This document shows positions 45,249-54,886 of a stretch of DNA of 64,000 nt, piece after piece (within the stretch, counting starts at the first letter, position 1; each line of letters begins with the position of its first letter). Source of the stretch: Psychrobacter sp. NZS113 (GTDB lineage: Bacteria; Pseudomonadota; Gammaproteobacteria; Pseudomonadales; Moraxellaceae); assembly GCF_015864825.1 (NCBI RefSeq), contig NZ_JADYWL010000001.1, forward strand, positions 248,001-312,000, written 5' to 3'. The translations under genes and the position numbers were made by a program. The notes under the pieces are model-generated. The model searched no databases. It was not told the origin of the DNA and worked only from the letters and a program-made list of their open reading frames with translations.

Positions 45249-46577
45249 TTACAAGTAAAACAATGCTTGGCGCATGACAGGTGGAAGGTATTTCCCTAAT
45301 CCACGGATAACTGGAGCATCGTCTTGTTTTTCTTTGGCAACCTGAGTCAATTCAGTAGCTTGCGATTGTAAATATACCTGCCATTCCTCGGCACTCGGTT
45401 TGCTAAAGTGACGTATACGACCAATGACCTGACGAAGCTGGCGACCAAAACGCCCAGTGTTGTAGGGTAGGTCGTATTTTCGGCATATGTCCTGTACTTG
45501 CGGTGATATGCGAGCGTAGTGGTTGGCTGGCATATCAGGAAAAATATGATGCTCAATCTGATGTGATAAATTGCCCGTCAAAATATGGAATAACTTGCTA
45601 CCTTGGATATTACTAGAGCCGAGAATTTGCCGTATATACCAGTCACCCTTGCTTTCATTGGTATCAAGCTCAGTATAAATATGTGCTTGCTCCGTAAAAT
45701 GCCCACAAAATATCACTGCCCAGGTCCATAAATTACGCGCCATATTTGCAGTGATATTACCGCTCAGTGTGGTCATCGCGCTACGTCGACCTAGTGCCAA
45801 CCATGCTAGGGCAGGAAATGCAATATGGTCTTTGCCGACTTGCCTTGCAATTTTGGCAAATAATCCACGAGATTTGGGCCGCATGATCTCTGTGAGCTGC
45901 GGCGAATCAGCATATTCATCAGCACTAATTTGAATATCATGAAAGGCGACTGCCCACTCAAACCCCAAGGCCAATACCATGGTACTGAACAGATTATAGC
46001 GGTCGCTTGGTGTCCACGGCTGCTCGTCAGTCACGCGAATCAAATGATAGCCGACGTCATGATCACGGCCAACGATATTGGTAAACGTGTGATGCAAGTA
46101 ATTGTGCGAATGCTGCCATAGCGGTGCAGGGCAAACGATGTCCCAATCAAATTTTTGACTGTTGAGATAGGGATGTTGTATCCAGTCATATTGCCCGTGC
46201 ATGACATTGTGCCCAAGCTCCATATTGTTCAAGATTTTGCTGAAGCTCAGTAAAGAAGTACCAAGTAACCAAGTAGCGACCAGACTTCGTTTCGATGGCA
46301 TGCGCCCAGCCGCTGCGAGTAAACCACGAGAGATAATTTCGCTATAGACCACGGTGGCATGTACACGTTGAATATAACGGGCATCATCGCTACCCAATGA
46401 ATTCATGACACTTTGATATAGCGTGTTCAACTCATCGGCTAGCGCATCACTTTGATCTTTTGGTAATTGTGCACCCGTTAATGTTGGATATCGCTTTTGT
46501 TTCGATTGCATATTCGTGTCTGTCGAAAATGCAGATACGGCAGATTGAGCAGTGAACATAGGCGGTAATAAACGCAT
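45249..46577 (-). CDS. membrane fatty-acid desaturase
   Basis: 442 residues. Three histidine boxes that bind the di-iron centre are visible: GHNVMHGQYDW, HSHNYLHHTFTN and LSHQIEHHIFPDMP. This is the acyl-CoA/phospholipid desaturase type related to DesA3/DesB rather than the FabA route. It introduces double bonds in membrane acyl chains and needs electrons from the ferredoxin reductase encoded immediately upstream on the same strand (102 bases apart). Such a pair suits a cold-adapted bacterium. Confidence 0.92.
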   Translation of the reverse strand: MRLLPPMFTAQSAVSAFSTDTNMQSKQKRYPTLTGAQLPKDQSDALADELNTLYQSVMNSLGSDDARYIQRVHATVVYSEIISRGLLAAAGRMPSKRSLVATWLLGTSLLSFSKILNNMELGHNVMHGQYDWIQHPYLNSQKFDWDIVCPAPLWQHSHNYLHHTFTNIVGRDHDVGYHLIRVTDEQPWTPSDRYNLFSTMVLALGFEWAVAFHDIQISADEYADSPQLTEIMRPKSRGLFAKIARQVGKDHIAFPALAWLALGRRSAMTTLSGNITANMARNLWTWAVIFCGHFTEQAHIYTELDTNESKGDWYIRQILGSSNIQGSKLFHILTGNLSHQIEHHIFPDMPANHYARISPQVQDICRKYDLPYNTGRFGRQLRQVIGRIRHFSKPSAEEWQVYLQSQATELTQVAKEKQDDAPVIRGLGKYLPPVMRQALFYL

Positions 46578-46679
46578 GGAAACTCCTTAACTAAGGCTAT
46601 TAATATCAAATGTTATAGGGCTAGTTTCATCAGGTGTCTACGTACTATTGGACTATCTGACTCATGTTTTTTAATGATC

Positions 46680-47936
46680 TTAGATATCTAATACTACGTC
46701 CGTCATGGCAATATTGATACAAGTTTGAATCGATTCATAGCCATTGCTACTTATTTTTCCCGTCTCAATATTTTTGACTACGCCGCTGGCTTTGTTACAG
46801 CGACATAGCTGACAAATACCTTGCCTACACCCATAACTGAGAGTGATACCTGCTTGCTCAGCACCGATGAGTAACGTGGTATTGGTATCGAACTGTCGCT
46901 GTCGACCGCGTAAGTAGACCGTTTGTTTTGCTATATCATCTTTTGCGTTGTCTGTATTATGACTATTGTCATCGATAGCAAGCTCATGTGACAGATTACC
47001 AAAGCGCTCGAATATAATATTATCGCGTAACGAGCATTTATCTTTCAGTGAGTCCATATCTAACGATGTTATTGTTTGAACGGCGTCATATAGTCCTGCT
47101 AATAATGCTTGCGATCCACAAACAAATATCTGTGTATTTTCTAATGGCAAATTAAGTGCTAACAAGCTTTCTACACTTAAATGTCGCGTACCTACCAAAT
47201 AACTATCAGGGTCTTCTGTATCGATAAAGTGATAAGTGAAGTTTGGATAACTGTCTTTTAATTGCTGCCAATGCTTTAAAAAAGGTGTCTCTGCCAGTGG
47301 CATGCGACTGTAATATAATAAGGTGACCGTATGGCTTTGCGATAAGGCTTGTGTGATAAGGCCTAGCATTGGGGTAATGCCACTACCTCCTGCTATAAAC
47401 AGTAGCGATGAGGGTGTAGAGGACAAGTGGTTAGCACCTTGTGTATCAAGCTTTGCCTGTGCCAAGGTGAAATCGCCATCAGGCAAACTACTATCAAATA
47501 TAGTACCCAGTGGTGCTTGCTGTGTTAGATAGTTGGAGACCAATCCTTGAGGTTTGATGGCAATGGTAACGATATTCGATTGTGATTGCTTGTTTTCACT
47601 ATTCTCACTATTTTCACTATTGTCAATGTCTGATTGCAAATAGAAGGGTTGTTTTGGTAAGCCTACCAACGAGTAATAGCGCTGATGGTAAATGGCGTCA
47701 ATAACGACCGTTAAATTTATATGTTGACCACCATGCCAACCGCCGTCTGAATCAAGTGCTTGCCGTTTAAAAGCATGATTGCCTTCGAACTGAACCGCAA
47801 CCAAGTCATCATTAAGAACCTGCCGTGCAATCAACCGTAATTTAGGGCGGGTCAACGACCAAAACGGATGCAAACGTGATCCAATGAAGTCAACAAACGC
47901 ACGTTGTATAATTTCAGGGCGATAGCCAGTGGCCAT
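46680..47936 (-). CDS. ferredoxin reductase / 2Fe-2S electron donor to the desaturase
   Basis: 418 residues. An FAD/NAD(P)H reductase: the FAD-binding barrel (about residues 35-150), the NAD-binding start LLFIAGGSGITPMLGLITQA, and a C-terminal plant-type ferredoxin domain with SYGCRQGICQLCRCNKASG and a last ligand in QTCINIAM. The layout is that of reductases paired with desaturases or hydroxylases. It lies upstream of the desaturase and probably forms an operon with it. A Glu/Asn/Ser-rich insert (NSENSENSENK) lies near residue 110. Confidence 0.88.
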   Translation of the reverse strand: MATGYRPEIIQRAFVDFIGSRLHPFWSLTRPKLRLIARQVLNDDLVAVQFEGNHAFKRQALDSDGGWHGGQHINLTVVIDAIYHQRYYSLVGLPKQPFYLQSDIDNSENSENSENKQSQSNIVTIAIKPQGLVSNYLTQQAPLGTIFDSSLPDGDFTLAQAKLDTQGANHLSSTPSSLLFIAGGSGITPMLGLITQALSQSHTVTLLYYSRMPLAETPFLKHWQQLKDSYPNFTYHFIDTEDPDSYLVGTRHLSVESLLALNLPLENTQIFVCGSQALLAGLYDAVQTITSLDMDSLKDKCSLRDNIIFERFGNLSHELAIDDNSHNTDNAKDDIAKQTVYLRGRQRQFDTNTTLLIGAEQAGITLSYGCRQGICQLCRCNKASGVVKNIETGKISSNGYESIQTCINIAMTDVVLDI

Positions 47937-48215
47937 AAACTCATTACCTTGTATGATGCTATTTAGAGATGAATGTCACATGTTTTATTGTCAGGTCTAA
48001 TTGTTCATATTTATTTAGAGGTATCGTACTGAGTGTATCTCAAATTAAATGACGTTACCTTATTAAGGTAAACTAATATTCTAAAGGCTATTCATTAAGT
48101 TTTCGAAAGGTTTGATGCTATTTTTTGTGGTCTTTATAAAGCAGTAATGAGTCAAAATGTTAAACGAGGCGTTTTGACAGTAGGTTTCCATAGCCACTTT
48201 TAGGGAGAAAGCGTC

Positions 48216-48302
48216 ATGCTAAATGCCGAAAGCCGCAAAACAAACGCTAAAACAATCTGTTGGCTTGCAGGGTATGCGCCACAATGCGATAATGGCTCAT
48301 AA
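48216..48302 (+). CDS. possible 28-residue upstream peptide
   Basis: ATG preceded by agggaga at a suitable distance; the peptide starts MLNAESRKTN and ends CDNGS. It ends 90 bases before the ettA start. It could be a translated leader or chance; no family is known. Confidence 0.3.
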   Translation: MLNAESRKTNAKTICWLAGYAPQCDNGS

Positions 48303-48332
48303 TTTGTAACCCTGATTTTGAGGTGCGGCGCG

Positions 48333-48350
48333 CTTGGCATCATTGCCAAG
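48333..48350 (+). promoter_or_regulatory. 5' UTR hairpin upstream of ettA
   Basis: cttggca, tcat, tgccaag: a 7-base stem with a 4-base loop, 42 bases before the ettA ATG. No T-run, so not a terminator. Confidence 0.4.
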
Positions 48351-48392
48351 TATGATTTGCTCGCCTCTTCTATGCAGTCTATCGGAGTGTTA

Positions 48393-50054
48393 ATGGCTCA
48401 ATATATCTACACGATGAACAACGTGTCAAAACTTGTTCCACCTAAGCGTGAAATTCTAAAAAATATTAACCTATCGTTTTTCCCAGGTGCCAAGATTGGT
48501 GTATTGGGTATCAATGGTTCAGGTAAATCGACCTTGCTACGTATCATGGCAGGCGTTGACACTGAATTTAGCGGCGAAGCACGTGCGCAGACAGGTACCA
48601 AGATCGGTTATTTGCCGCAGGAACCACAGCTTGATGATAGCAAAGATGTACGCGGTAACGTTGAAGATGGTATGCGTGAAGCGTTAGATGCACTGGCTCG
48701 TCTAGATGCCATTTATGCTGAATACGCTGAGCCTGATGCTGATTTTGATAAGCTTGCTGAAGAGCAGGGCAAGATGGAAGACATCATCCAATCGTGGGAT
48801 GCACATAACTTAAACAATCAGCTAGAAAAAGCGGCCGATGCGCTACGTCTGCCACCATGGGATGCGGATGTTAGTAAATTATCTGGTGGTGAAAAACGCC
48901 GTGTGGCACTATGTCGTCTATTATTGTCGCGCCCTGATATGCTGTTACTTGACGAACCGACCAACCATTTGGACGCCGAGTCCGTCGCATGGCTAGAGCA
49001 GTTCTTACAGAACTACAGCGGTACTATCGTTGCTATTACCCATGATCGCTATTTCTTGGACAATGTCGCTCAGTGGATTTTAGAGCTTGACCGTGGCCAT
49101 GGCTATCCGTATGAAGGTAACTATACCGAGTGGCTAGAGCAAAAGAACACGCGTCTAGAGCAGCAGAACAAGCAAGAAGAATCGTTTGCTAAAGCACTGA
49201 AAAAAGAGCTTGAGTGGATTCGTAAAAACCAGAAGGGCCAACAAGCCAAGTCTAAATCTCGTGTACAGCGTTTTGAAGAGTTGAACTCAACAGAGTTCCA
49301 ACAGCGTAATGAGACGGCTGAAATTTACATTCCACCTGGTCCACGTTTGGGTAACAAGGTTATTGAGATTAACGACATCTCGAAATCATTTGGCGATCGT
49401 CTGCTGTATGAAAACCTAAGCTTCAACGTGCCAGCAGGTGCTATCGTAGGTATCATTGGTCCAAATGGTGCGGGTAAAACCACGCTATTTAACATGATTA
49501 CTGAACGCGATACGCCAGATACTGGCACTGTTGATTTGGGTGAAAGTGTTAAAGTTGCCTATGTCGGTCAGGTACGTGATCACTTAGATGATAGCAAAAC
49601 CGTATGGGAAGAAGTATCTGACGGCCTTGATATCATTACTGTCGGCGATTACACCACGCCAAGCCGTGCATATATCGGTCGCTTTAACTTTAAAGGCTCA
49701 GACCAGCAAAAACGTGTTGGTCAGTTGTCAGGTGGTGAGCGTAACCGTCTGCAATTAGCAAAAACCCTAAAGCAAGGCGCGAACGTACTATTACTCGATG
49801 AACCATCAAACGATTTGGATATCGAAACCTTACGTGCACTAGAGGATGCGATTCAAGTATTCCCAGGTACGGTAATGGTTGTATCGCATGATCGCTGGTT
49901 CCTTGATCGTATCGCTACTCATATCTTGGCATTCGAAGAAGAAGGCCCAGTTTGGTTCGACGGTAACTACTCTGAGTTTGAAACCTATCGCAAAAAGACC
50001 ATGGGTGATGATGCCAGTCCTAAACGTGCGAAGTATAAGAAGATTACGAACTAG
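48393..50054 (+). CDS. ettA: energy-dependent translational throttle protein EttA (ABC-F)
   Basis: 553 residues from ATG 48393, chosen because the family N-terminus MAQYIYTMNNVSKLVPPKRE starts here and GGAG lies six bases upstream; longer frames back to 48318 are spurious. Two ATP-binding cassettes without membrane domains: Walker A GINGSGKST and GPNGAGKTT, signatures LSGGEKRR and LSGGERNR, Walker B LLLDEPTNHLD and LLLDEPSNDLD, with the basic linker and the arm between. EttA sits in the ribosomal E site and gates elongation according to ATP supply. Confidence 0.96.
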   Translation: MAQYIYTMNNVSKLVPPKREILKNINLSFFPGAKIGVLGINGSGKSTLLRIMAGVDTEFSGEARAQTGTKIGYLPQEPQLDDSKDVRGNVEDGMREALDALARLDAIYAEYAEPDADFDKLAEEQGKMEDIIQSWDAHNLNNQLEKAADALRLPPWDADVSKLSGGEKRRVALCRLLLSRPDMLLLDEPTNHLDAESVAWLEQFLQNYSGTIVAITHDRYFLDNVAQWILELDRGHGYPYEGNYTEWLEQKNTRLEQQNKQEESFAKALKKELEWIRKNQKGQQAKSKSRVQRFEELNSTEFQQRNETAEIYIPPGPRLGNKVIEINDISKSFGDRLLYENLSFNVPAGAIVGIIGPNGAGKTTLFNMITERDTPDTGTVDLGESVKVAYVGQVRDHLDDSKTVWEEVSDGLDIITVGDYTTPSRAYIGRFNFKGSDQQKRVGQLSGGERNRLQLAKTLKQGANVLLLDEPSNDLDIETLRALEDAIQVFPGTVMVVSHDRWFLDRIATHILAFEEEGPVWFDGNYSEFETYRKKTMGDDASPKRAKYKKITN

Positions 50055-50098
50055 AGGGAATTCAATAAAAACCCATAGATAGTCCATTATGGTTGCAC

Positions 50099-50130
50099 AA
50101 AAAAGGCATAACTTAGGTTATGCCTTTTTT
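50099..50130 (+). terminator. rho-independent terminator after ettA
   Basis: aaaaaaggcataac / gttatgcctttttt, 14-base perfect stem with a ttag loop. Confidence 0.9.
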
Positions 50131-50149
50131 ATTGTTTAAGAGATAAGTT

Positions 50150-50563
50150 ATGGAAAAAACACTCGAAATACTAAGATTGTTGTCTATATTTGCAACGATA
50201 TTGTTACCTATTGTGATGGTCTATAAACATCAGTTTTCAAAAAAATCTCGTCTGGCTTCTTGGCAAATATTTTTTATTGGCATAGTTGTGGTTTGGTTGT
50301 TGGTTCAAATAGGTGTTTATTTTACCGATGCTTATCTACAAGCCAAGCTTGATGTTTTTGATTTAGATGGCAATGGTTTTTTTACGGCGGATGAAAGAAG
50401 TGAGGCACAGCATCAGGCTATGATGAGAGTGACGTCAGACACAGGTAGGGTATTTGCTCCTATTACTGGTGCCATATTTGCCTTTGGCTACATGTCGATA
50501 CTTATCATATTTTTTAAGCTGGTAGGTTTTTTCACGAAAAAAGAGCCGAGCTCAAAAGCCTGA
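50150..50563 (+). CDS. membrane protein with an EF-hand-like loop
   Basis: 137 residues, unrecognised. Three hydrophobic helices at about residues 9-27, 38-58 and 105-127. Between the second and third is a canonical calcium-loop-like segment DLDGNGFFTADE at about residues 76-87 (D-x-D-G-N-G...E at positions 1, 3, 5 and 12). By the likely topology this loop would lie on one side of the inner membrane. Start has gagataagtt before ATG. It could sense or bind calcium; unproven. Confidence 0.7.
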   Translation: MEKTLEILRLLSIFATILLPIVMVYKHQFSKKSRLASWQIFFIGIVVVWLLVQIGVYFTDAYLQAKLDVFDLDGNGFFTADERSEAQHQAMMRVTSDTGRVFAPITGAIFAFGYMSILIIFFKLVGFFTKKEPSSKA

Positions 50564-50635
50564 CTCTTTTATGATAATCGCTAAACCCATTTACAATGCT
50601 TAACTGTTGCAGTTACAGCAAAAAAGAAGTGGTTA

Positions 50636-50661
50636 ATAAAAAAGGGACTGAATGCAGTCCC
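50636..50661 (-). terminator. terminator for plsB
   Basis: gggactg / cagtccc stem with aatg loop; on the minus strand the hairpin is followed by a T-run, downstream of the plsB stop. Confidence 0.8.
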
Positions 50662-50715
50662 TTACTATTATTAAAACTTCTATTTGATGAATAAGCTTTA
50701 TCTTGTCGTCAAAAC

Positions 50716-53559
50716 CTAACGCTTCCGCCCAAATTTACGCTGCTTTTTATTACTAATTTCAGTAATGGCATGGTTGATTTCATTCTCGTCTAAGGTAGCG
50801 ACTTGCTTCAAGATTTGCATCATGTCAGGCGTTAGGACGTACTTAGCATGATGGGCAATGTCATTGATACGGTGATCAAATGTCAGAACGCCAGTCTCTT
50901 CATCTTTCTGTAAATAATCAAGACGCGTCAGAGCACCAATGAAACTGGTGAATAAAGCACGGTCAAAGAAGTCAGGAATATCGTCTGCATATAGCACAGA
51001 TAAGCGCTGACCAAGTAGATGACACAAATCAACGACTTCGTTTTCGGTCAAGTTGCCCGAGCCTTGTTGAGCGAGTAACGCAAGCGTCATAAAGTAACGC
51101 TCAAGACTTTGGCCAACTGGAGTCGCCAGTACTTGTAGCTGTTGATAGGACTTGCTATTTGACTCAGGAACGCTAAGTATGCCGTCGCCCAACTCTACGA
51201 TTAGCCCATGAGAGAGTAGGCTATCGACCTTTTTATTGAGTGTATCTGCTAAGCCGTGAGCTGGATAATATAAGAATAGCTCACTTTGTAAGAACGGATA
51301 CAGCTGCTCAGCGATGCTATCCAAACGACTGCGTTTGATGCGACCATTGCGTGCAACTAGCGCTGACAAAAATGACAGCAGAATGAAGACATGCAAGATG
51401 TTATTACGGAAATAACTGAGTAAGGCAGCCTGCTTGCCGACGACCTGAATGATATCGCCTAGGATATGCGGTGTTCGCTCTATCAGCTTGAGTTTAATAC
51501 CGTAATCAATGATTTGCTGCGGGGTCATGTCTGTGATGACGGTATCATCTGAATAAGCAAGCTGCTTAGCCAAACCTTGATAAAGCTCGATTTGCTCTCT
51601 GCAGCTGTTTTCATCCAGTGCCGCTTTGGGCGCTGACAATAACACCAGTGACAACAGTGATACAGGTGTGACCACGGCGGCTTTATTGATATGCTGCATG
51701 ATTTTCACGCCGATATTATCGACCATCGCACTGGCTTTCTCATCGAGTGGGGTATCGGTACGGTCAGAAGGTAAACTGTCTGCAGACACGTCAAACTTTG
51801 TCATAAATTCTGTAAGATGTAGTGGCGTACCAAAGCTTAAGTGTACGTTACCGAAGATACGCTCAATTTTTCGACCTACCTTGAGCAGACCAAGCAAAGA
51901 TTCTGATTCTTTTGGCTTGCCCTTCAGCTCACCAACATACGTGCCGCCTTCCATAATACGCTCGTAGCCGATGTAAGTAGGAATGAACACGACAGGCTTA
52001 TTGGTTTTGCGTAATTGACTGTGTACTGTCATCGCAAGCATACCCATTTTCGGCGGTAGCAGGCGACCTGAGCGTGAGCGACCACCTTCGATAAAGTATT
52101 CGATAGGCGTATTGCGTGTGATTAATGTGTGCATGTATTCACGTAATACAGAGGTGTATAATGCATTACCACGGAAACTACGACGGATAAAGAACGCCAC
52201 TGCACCGCGTAACATAGGGCCTAATACTGGTACATCAAGGTTATCACCTGCGGCAACATAAGGAATGCTCAAACCGCGTTTATAAATAACATAAGACAGT
52301 AATAGGTAGTCAACATGGCTACGATGGCACGGCACATAGATGATTTCGTAGTCAGTCGCTATCTCTCGTACTCGCTCAAAATGATGTACTTCTACGCCAT
52401 CATACAACTGCGTCCACAACCACGTCAAAAAGCGGTCGAATACTCGAATGATAGGATAAGAGTAATCATTTACCATCTCGTTGGCATAGCCTTTTGCTAA
52501 GCTTCGGGCTTCACGGGTAGTAGTGCCGCTTTCTGCAGCTTCTGTCTCTATCGCATGCTTGATCGCTGGCGAGTACACCAGTTTGTCTACCAAATTGCGT
52601 CTGTCTGACAAATCAGGGCCGAGCATGCTGGCACGTTGCTTGTCTAAATAAATAGAGAGCTGTTGCTGCAATATGCGCACCAGTTCGCGATTACTATCGG
52701 TAGTTGCTACCAACGCGTAACTTGGGGCGTCGTCAGTAGCTTCTACATTACTGTTATCGTCTAATTGGCTATCTTTTGCAGGACTTTCTTTTGCAAGACT
52801 GTCCTCTATAGAAGTACTTTTTATATATACCTCTTTGACTGAGCTATCTTGTAAGTCAGTGGCTAGCGAATCAAAAATAGAAGGCCCTTCCACATCGCCT
52901 TTGAGGCTATTGTCGATAAGAGTGCGCAAATCTTGTGGTGGATGAAACTGTACAAAGGTATCGCGTCCCATTACCCCGATATTAAATAACTGCTTAGTAA
53001 TGCTTGGGTCTTCCCAGTTATCAGTAGTCAACAGCTTAAACAGCGAATCCTCTTTTTCTGGCGCGCGTCCCCATAGGATGGAGACAGGTACCAAACGCAC
53101 TTTTAGTTCTGGGTACTGTAGTACAGCCGATACCAAGCGTGACAGGCGTGGTGATAATTGACTGTCTTTGGCACTTGGGTGATTCAAAAAGATGATGGCC
53201 GCATTTTCTTTAATATTATGCTCGGCATCTTGCACCCCAACCAATGCTGGCGGTAAATTGTGCTCTTGCGTCTGCAAATCAATCAAAATACTGTTGGAAC
53301 GGGAATAGTCTTGTAAGACATAGAATCTTAATGTCTGATCGTCAGCATCAAACTCAGGTAACTCACCTAAAAGTTTAGGTTTGACAGCAACGTCGAGCAT
53401 GTGACCCGATAGCTTGCGATATAGCTGATTAATCGGAGCACTCGAATAGGACTTGGCGGCGATTGGACTGACGTCAGTATTAGAGCCGCTGTCAGTAGTG
53501 ACGGGCGCTTTAAAAATCCGTTTTTTTAGAAACTTATTCTTTAAGAAGCTGGGTATCAT
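50716..53559 (-). CDS. plsB: glycerol-3-phosphate 1-O-acyltransferase
   Basis: 947 residues from ATG 53559 (TTG 53571 also possible), versus about 807 in E. coli. PlsB acylates glycerol-3-phosphate at the start of phospholipid synthesis on the inner membrane. The four acyltransferase motifs are present: CHRSHVDYLLLSY, GAVAFFIRRSF, FIEGGRSRSGRLLPPK and VVFIPTYIGYERIMEG. The added length is partly an acidic, Ser/Asp-rich linker near residues 240-290 (SIEDSLAKESPAKDSQLDDN). The C-terminus ends in basic KKQRKFGRKR. Confidence 0.95.
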   Translation of the reverse strand: MIPSFLKNKFLKKRIFKAPVTTDSGSNTDVSPIAAKSYSSAPINQLYRKLSGHMLDVAVKPKLLGELPEFDADDQTLRFYVLQDYSRSNSILIDLQTQEHNLPPALVGVQDAEHNIKENAAIIFLNHPSAKDSQLSPRLSRLVSAVLQYPELKVRLVPVSILWGRAPEKEDSLFKLLTTDNWEDPSITKQLFNIGVMGRDTFVQFHPPQDLRTLIDNSLKGDVEGPSIFDSLATDLQDSSVKEVYIKSTSIEDSLAKESPAKDSQLDDNSNVEATDDAPSYALVATTDSNRELVRILQQQLSIYLDKQRASMLGPDLSDRRNLVDKLVYSPAIKHAIETEAAESGTTTREARSLAKGYANEMVNDYSYPIIRVFDRFLTWLWTQLYDGVEVHHFERVREIATDYEIIYVPCHRSHVDYLLLSYVIYKRGLSIPYVAAGDNLDVPVLGPMLRGAVAFFIRRSFRGNALYTSVLREYMHTLITRNTPIEYFIEGGRSRSGRLLPPKMGMLAMTVHSQLRKTNKPVVFIPTYIGYERIMEGGTYVGELKGKPKESESLLGLLKVGRKIERIFGNVHLSFGTPLHLTEFMTKFDVSADSLPSDRTDTPLDEKASAMVDNIGVKIMQHINKAAVVTPVSLLSLVLLSAPKAALDENSCREQIELYQGLAKQLAYSDDTVITDMTPQQIIDYGIKLKLIERTPHILGDIIQVVGKQAALLSYFRNNILHVFILLSFLSALVARNGRIKRSRLDSIAEQLYPFLQSELFLYYPAHGLADTLNKKVDSLLSHGLIVELGDGILSVPESNSKSYQQLQVLATPVGQSLERYFMTLALLAQQGSGNLTENEVVDLCHLLGQRLSVLYADDIPDFFDRALFTSFIGALTRLDYLQKDEETGVLTFDHRINDIAHHAKYVLTPDMMQILKQVATLDENEINHAITEISNKKQRKFGRKR

Positions 53560-53807
53560 AATCAGTATCAAAAGTAGTTAAATATATTGCGCTTATGATG
53601 CCATAAAAGCCATCAAAGCGATATATAGTGTCTGTATATACTGCTAATATTCATACGGGCTGTTTACCAGCTGGTGATTTACCGACATACTGGATGTACT
53701 TAATTGTTTGAAAGTTAAGGTCTTTAGCATAGTAATATAGTGGTATAAAATACGATAAATACTATCTCTCTCTACTCAAAAACTTCACTTAACGATATGA
53801 AAATATT

Positions 53808-54296
53808 ATGACTCCAGCGATCAATCTTGCTAAAAAACGTGGCCTTGACTACCAATTACATGAATATACTCATGACAGTAATGCGGTCTCTTTTGGCTTA
53901 GAAGCTGCCGAAAAACTCGGTGTAGATGTAGCACAAGTTTTCAAGACCTTGGTAGTAGCGACCGAAATAGGTACGCTAGCTGTTGCTATTTTGCCAGTAG
54001 ACAAGACTTTAAACTTTAAAAAAATGGCCAAAGCTTTATCCTCTAATAAAGTACTGCCCTGCAAAAAAGTACAAATGGCAGATCCCAAGCAAGTAGAGCG
54101 TAGCACAGGCTATGTACTGGGCGGTGTCAGCCCACTAGGACAAAAGAAACGCTTAGCGACTATCATAGATAGCTCGGCTGAAGCGCATACAACGATGTAT
54201 GTGAGTGGCGGTCGCCGTGGTTTGGAGATTGAGCTGCCACCTCTGCAATTGGCTGCCACTCTATCGGCACTTTTTAGTAACATTACTGATGATTAA
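53808..54296 (+). CDS. ybaK: Cys-tRNA(Pro)/Cys-tRNA(Cys) deacylase
   Basis: 162 residues, family length. YbaK removes cysteine wrongly loaded on tRNA-Pro. Motifs: HEYTHDSNAVSFGLEAAEKL, VFKTLVV, the conserved lysines in KKMAKALSSNKVLPC and GYVLGGVSPLGQKKRLATII, which forms the active-site loop. Confidence 0.93.
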   Translation: MTPAINLAKKRGLDYQLHEYTHDSNAVSFGLEAAEKLGVDVAQVFKTLVVATEIGTLAVAILPVDKTLNFKKMAKALSSNKVLPCKKVQMADPKQVERSTGYVLGGVSPLGQKKRLATIIDSSAEAHTTMYVSGGRRGLEIELPPLQLAATLSALFSNITDD

Positions 54297-54398
54297 AAAG
54301 CATTGTCGCTGATATCAAATAAGTTTATCCTTTTGAATGTTCAACAGACTCTGATCATTTAAGTCCTACCTTTACCCATACTCTATAAGGATATATTC

Positions 54399-54773
54399 AT
54401 GCCACATTTAACTCTGCAAGTGACACCCAATGTCAGTGTTCCTCACGAAGAATCATTGCTTAAATCTTTGAATAAAGCCCTATGGGATACCGGACATTTT
54501 GGTAAACCAACAGATATCAAAGCTCGCATCGTACCTATTAAGACGTTTCTAGTGGGAGTTGAGGATGATGAGCAAGCAAATGGCATGGTTTATGCGAATC
54601 TGAAAATGATGGCTGGTCGTGATATTGCTACGCGCAATCAACTTGCTGAGCTATTGATGACAACGATAGAGGAGCAGCTAAGCGCAGAGCAGTCAGGGCG
54701 AGCAGCACTGCAAGTGTGTGTGGAAGTGGAAGAGCTTAGTGCGGTATATCACAAAAAAATGCTAGGTAGCTAG
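54399..54773 (+). CDS. 5-carboxymethyl-2-hydroxymuconate isomerase-like tautomerase
   Basis: 124 residues with Pro2 after the start methionine (MPHLTLQVTPNVS), the catalytic base of the tautomerase superfamily. The rest (KARIVPIKTFLVGVEDD, FANLKMMAGRD-like segment) matches the CHMI family, which acts in homoprotocatechuate breakdown. No hpc/hpa genes are nearby, so the true substrate is uncertain. Confidence 0.85.
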   Translation: MPHLTLQVTPNVSVPHEESLLKSLNKALWDTGHFGKPTDIKARIVPIKTFLVGVEDDEQANGMVYANLKMMAGRDIATRNQLAELLMTTIEEQLSAEQSGRAALQVCVEVEELSAVYHKKMLGS

Positions 54774-54830
54774 AAATTGGCTATCGGTTAATTTTTTTTA
54801 GTTTGAGAGCACTGATTTTCATCAACCACA

Positions 54831-54860
54831 AAAAAAGCGCCTATATCTAGGCGCTTTTTT
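54831..54860. terminator. bidirectional hairpin terminator
   Basis: aaaaaagcgccta / taggcgctttttt around tatc, between the tautomerase and the converging acyl-CoA dehydrogenase. Confidence 0.9.
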
Positions 54861-54886
54861 ATGTGTCATCTATTAACTTTTTAATC

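Larger units (their letters stand above)
47937..48392. other. 456-base leader region before ettA
   Basis: Divergent spacer. It contains a TTGACA (48174-48179), a possible 28-codon ORF with ribosome-binding site (48216-48302) and a hairpin (48333-48350). The left part to about 48110 shows only AT-rich sequence. Confidence 0.45.

Noticed and set aside
48318..48392. 25-residue N-terminal extension of EttA
   Set aside because: The family begins with MAQ(Y/F), and GGAG precedes ATG 48393.
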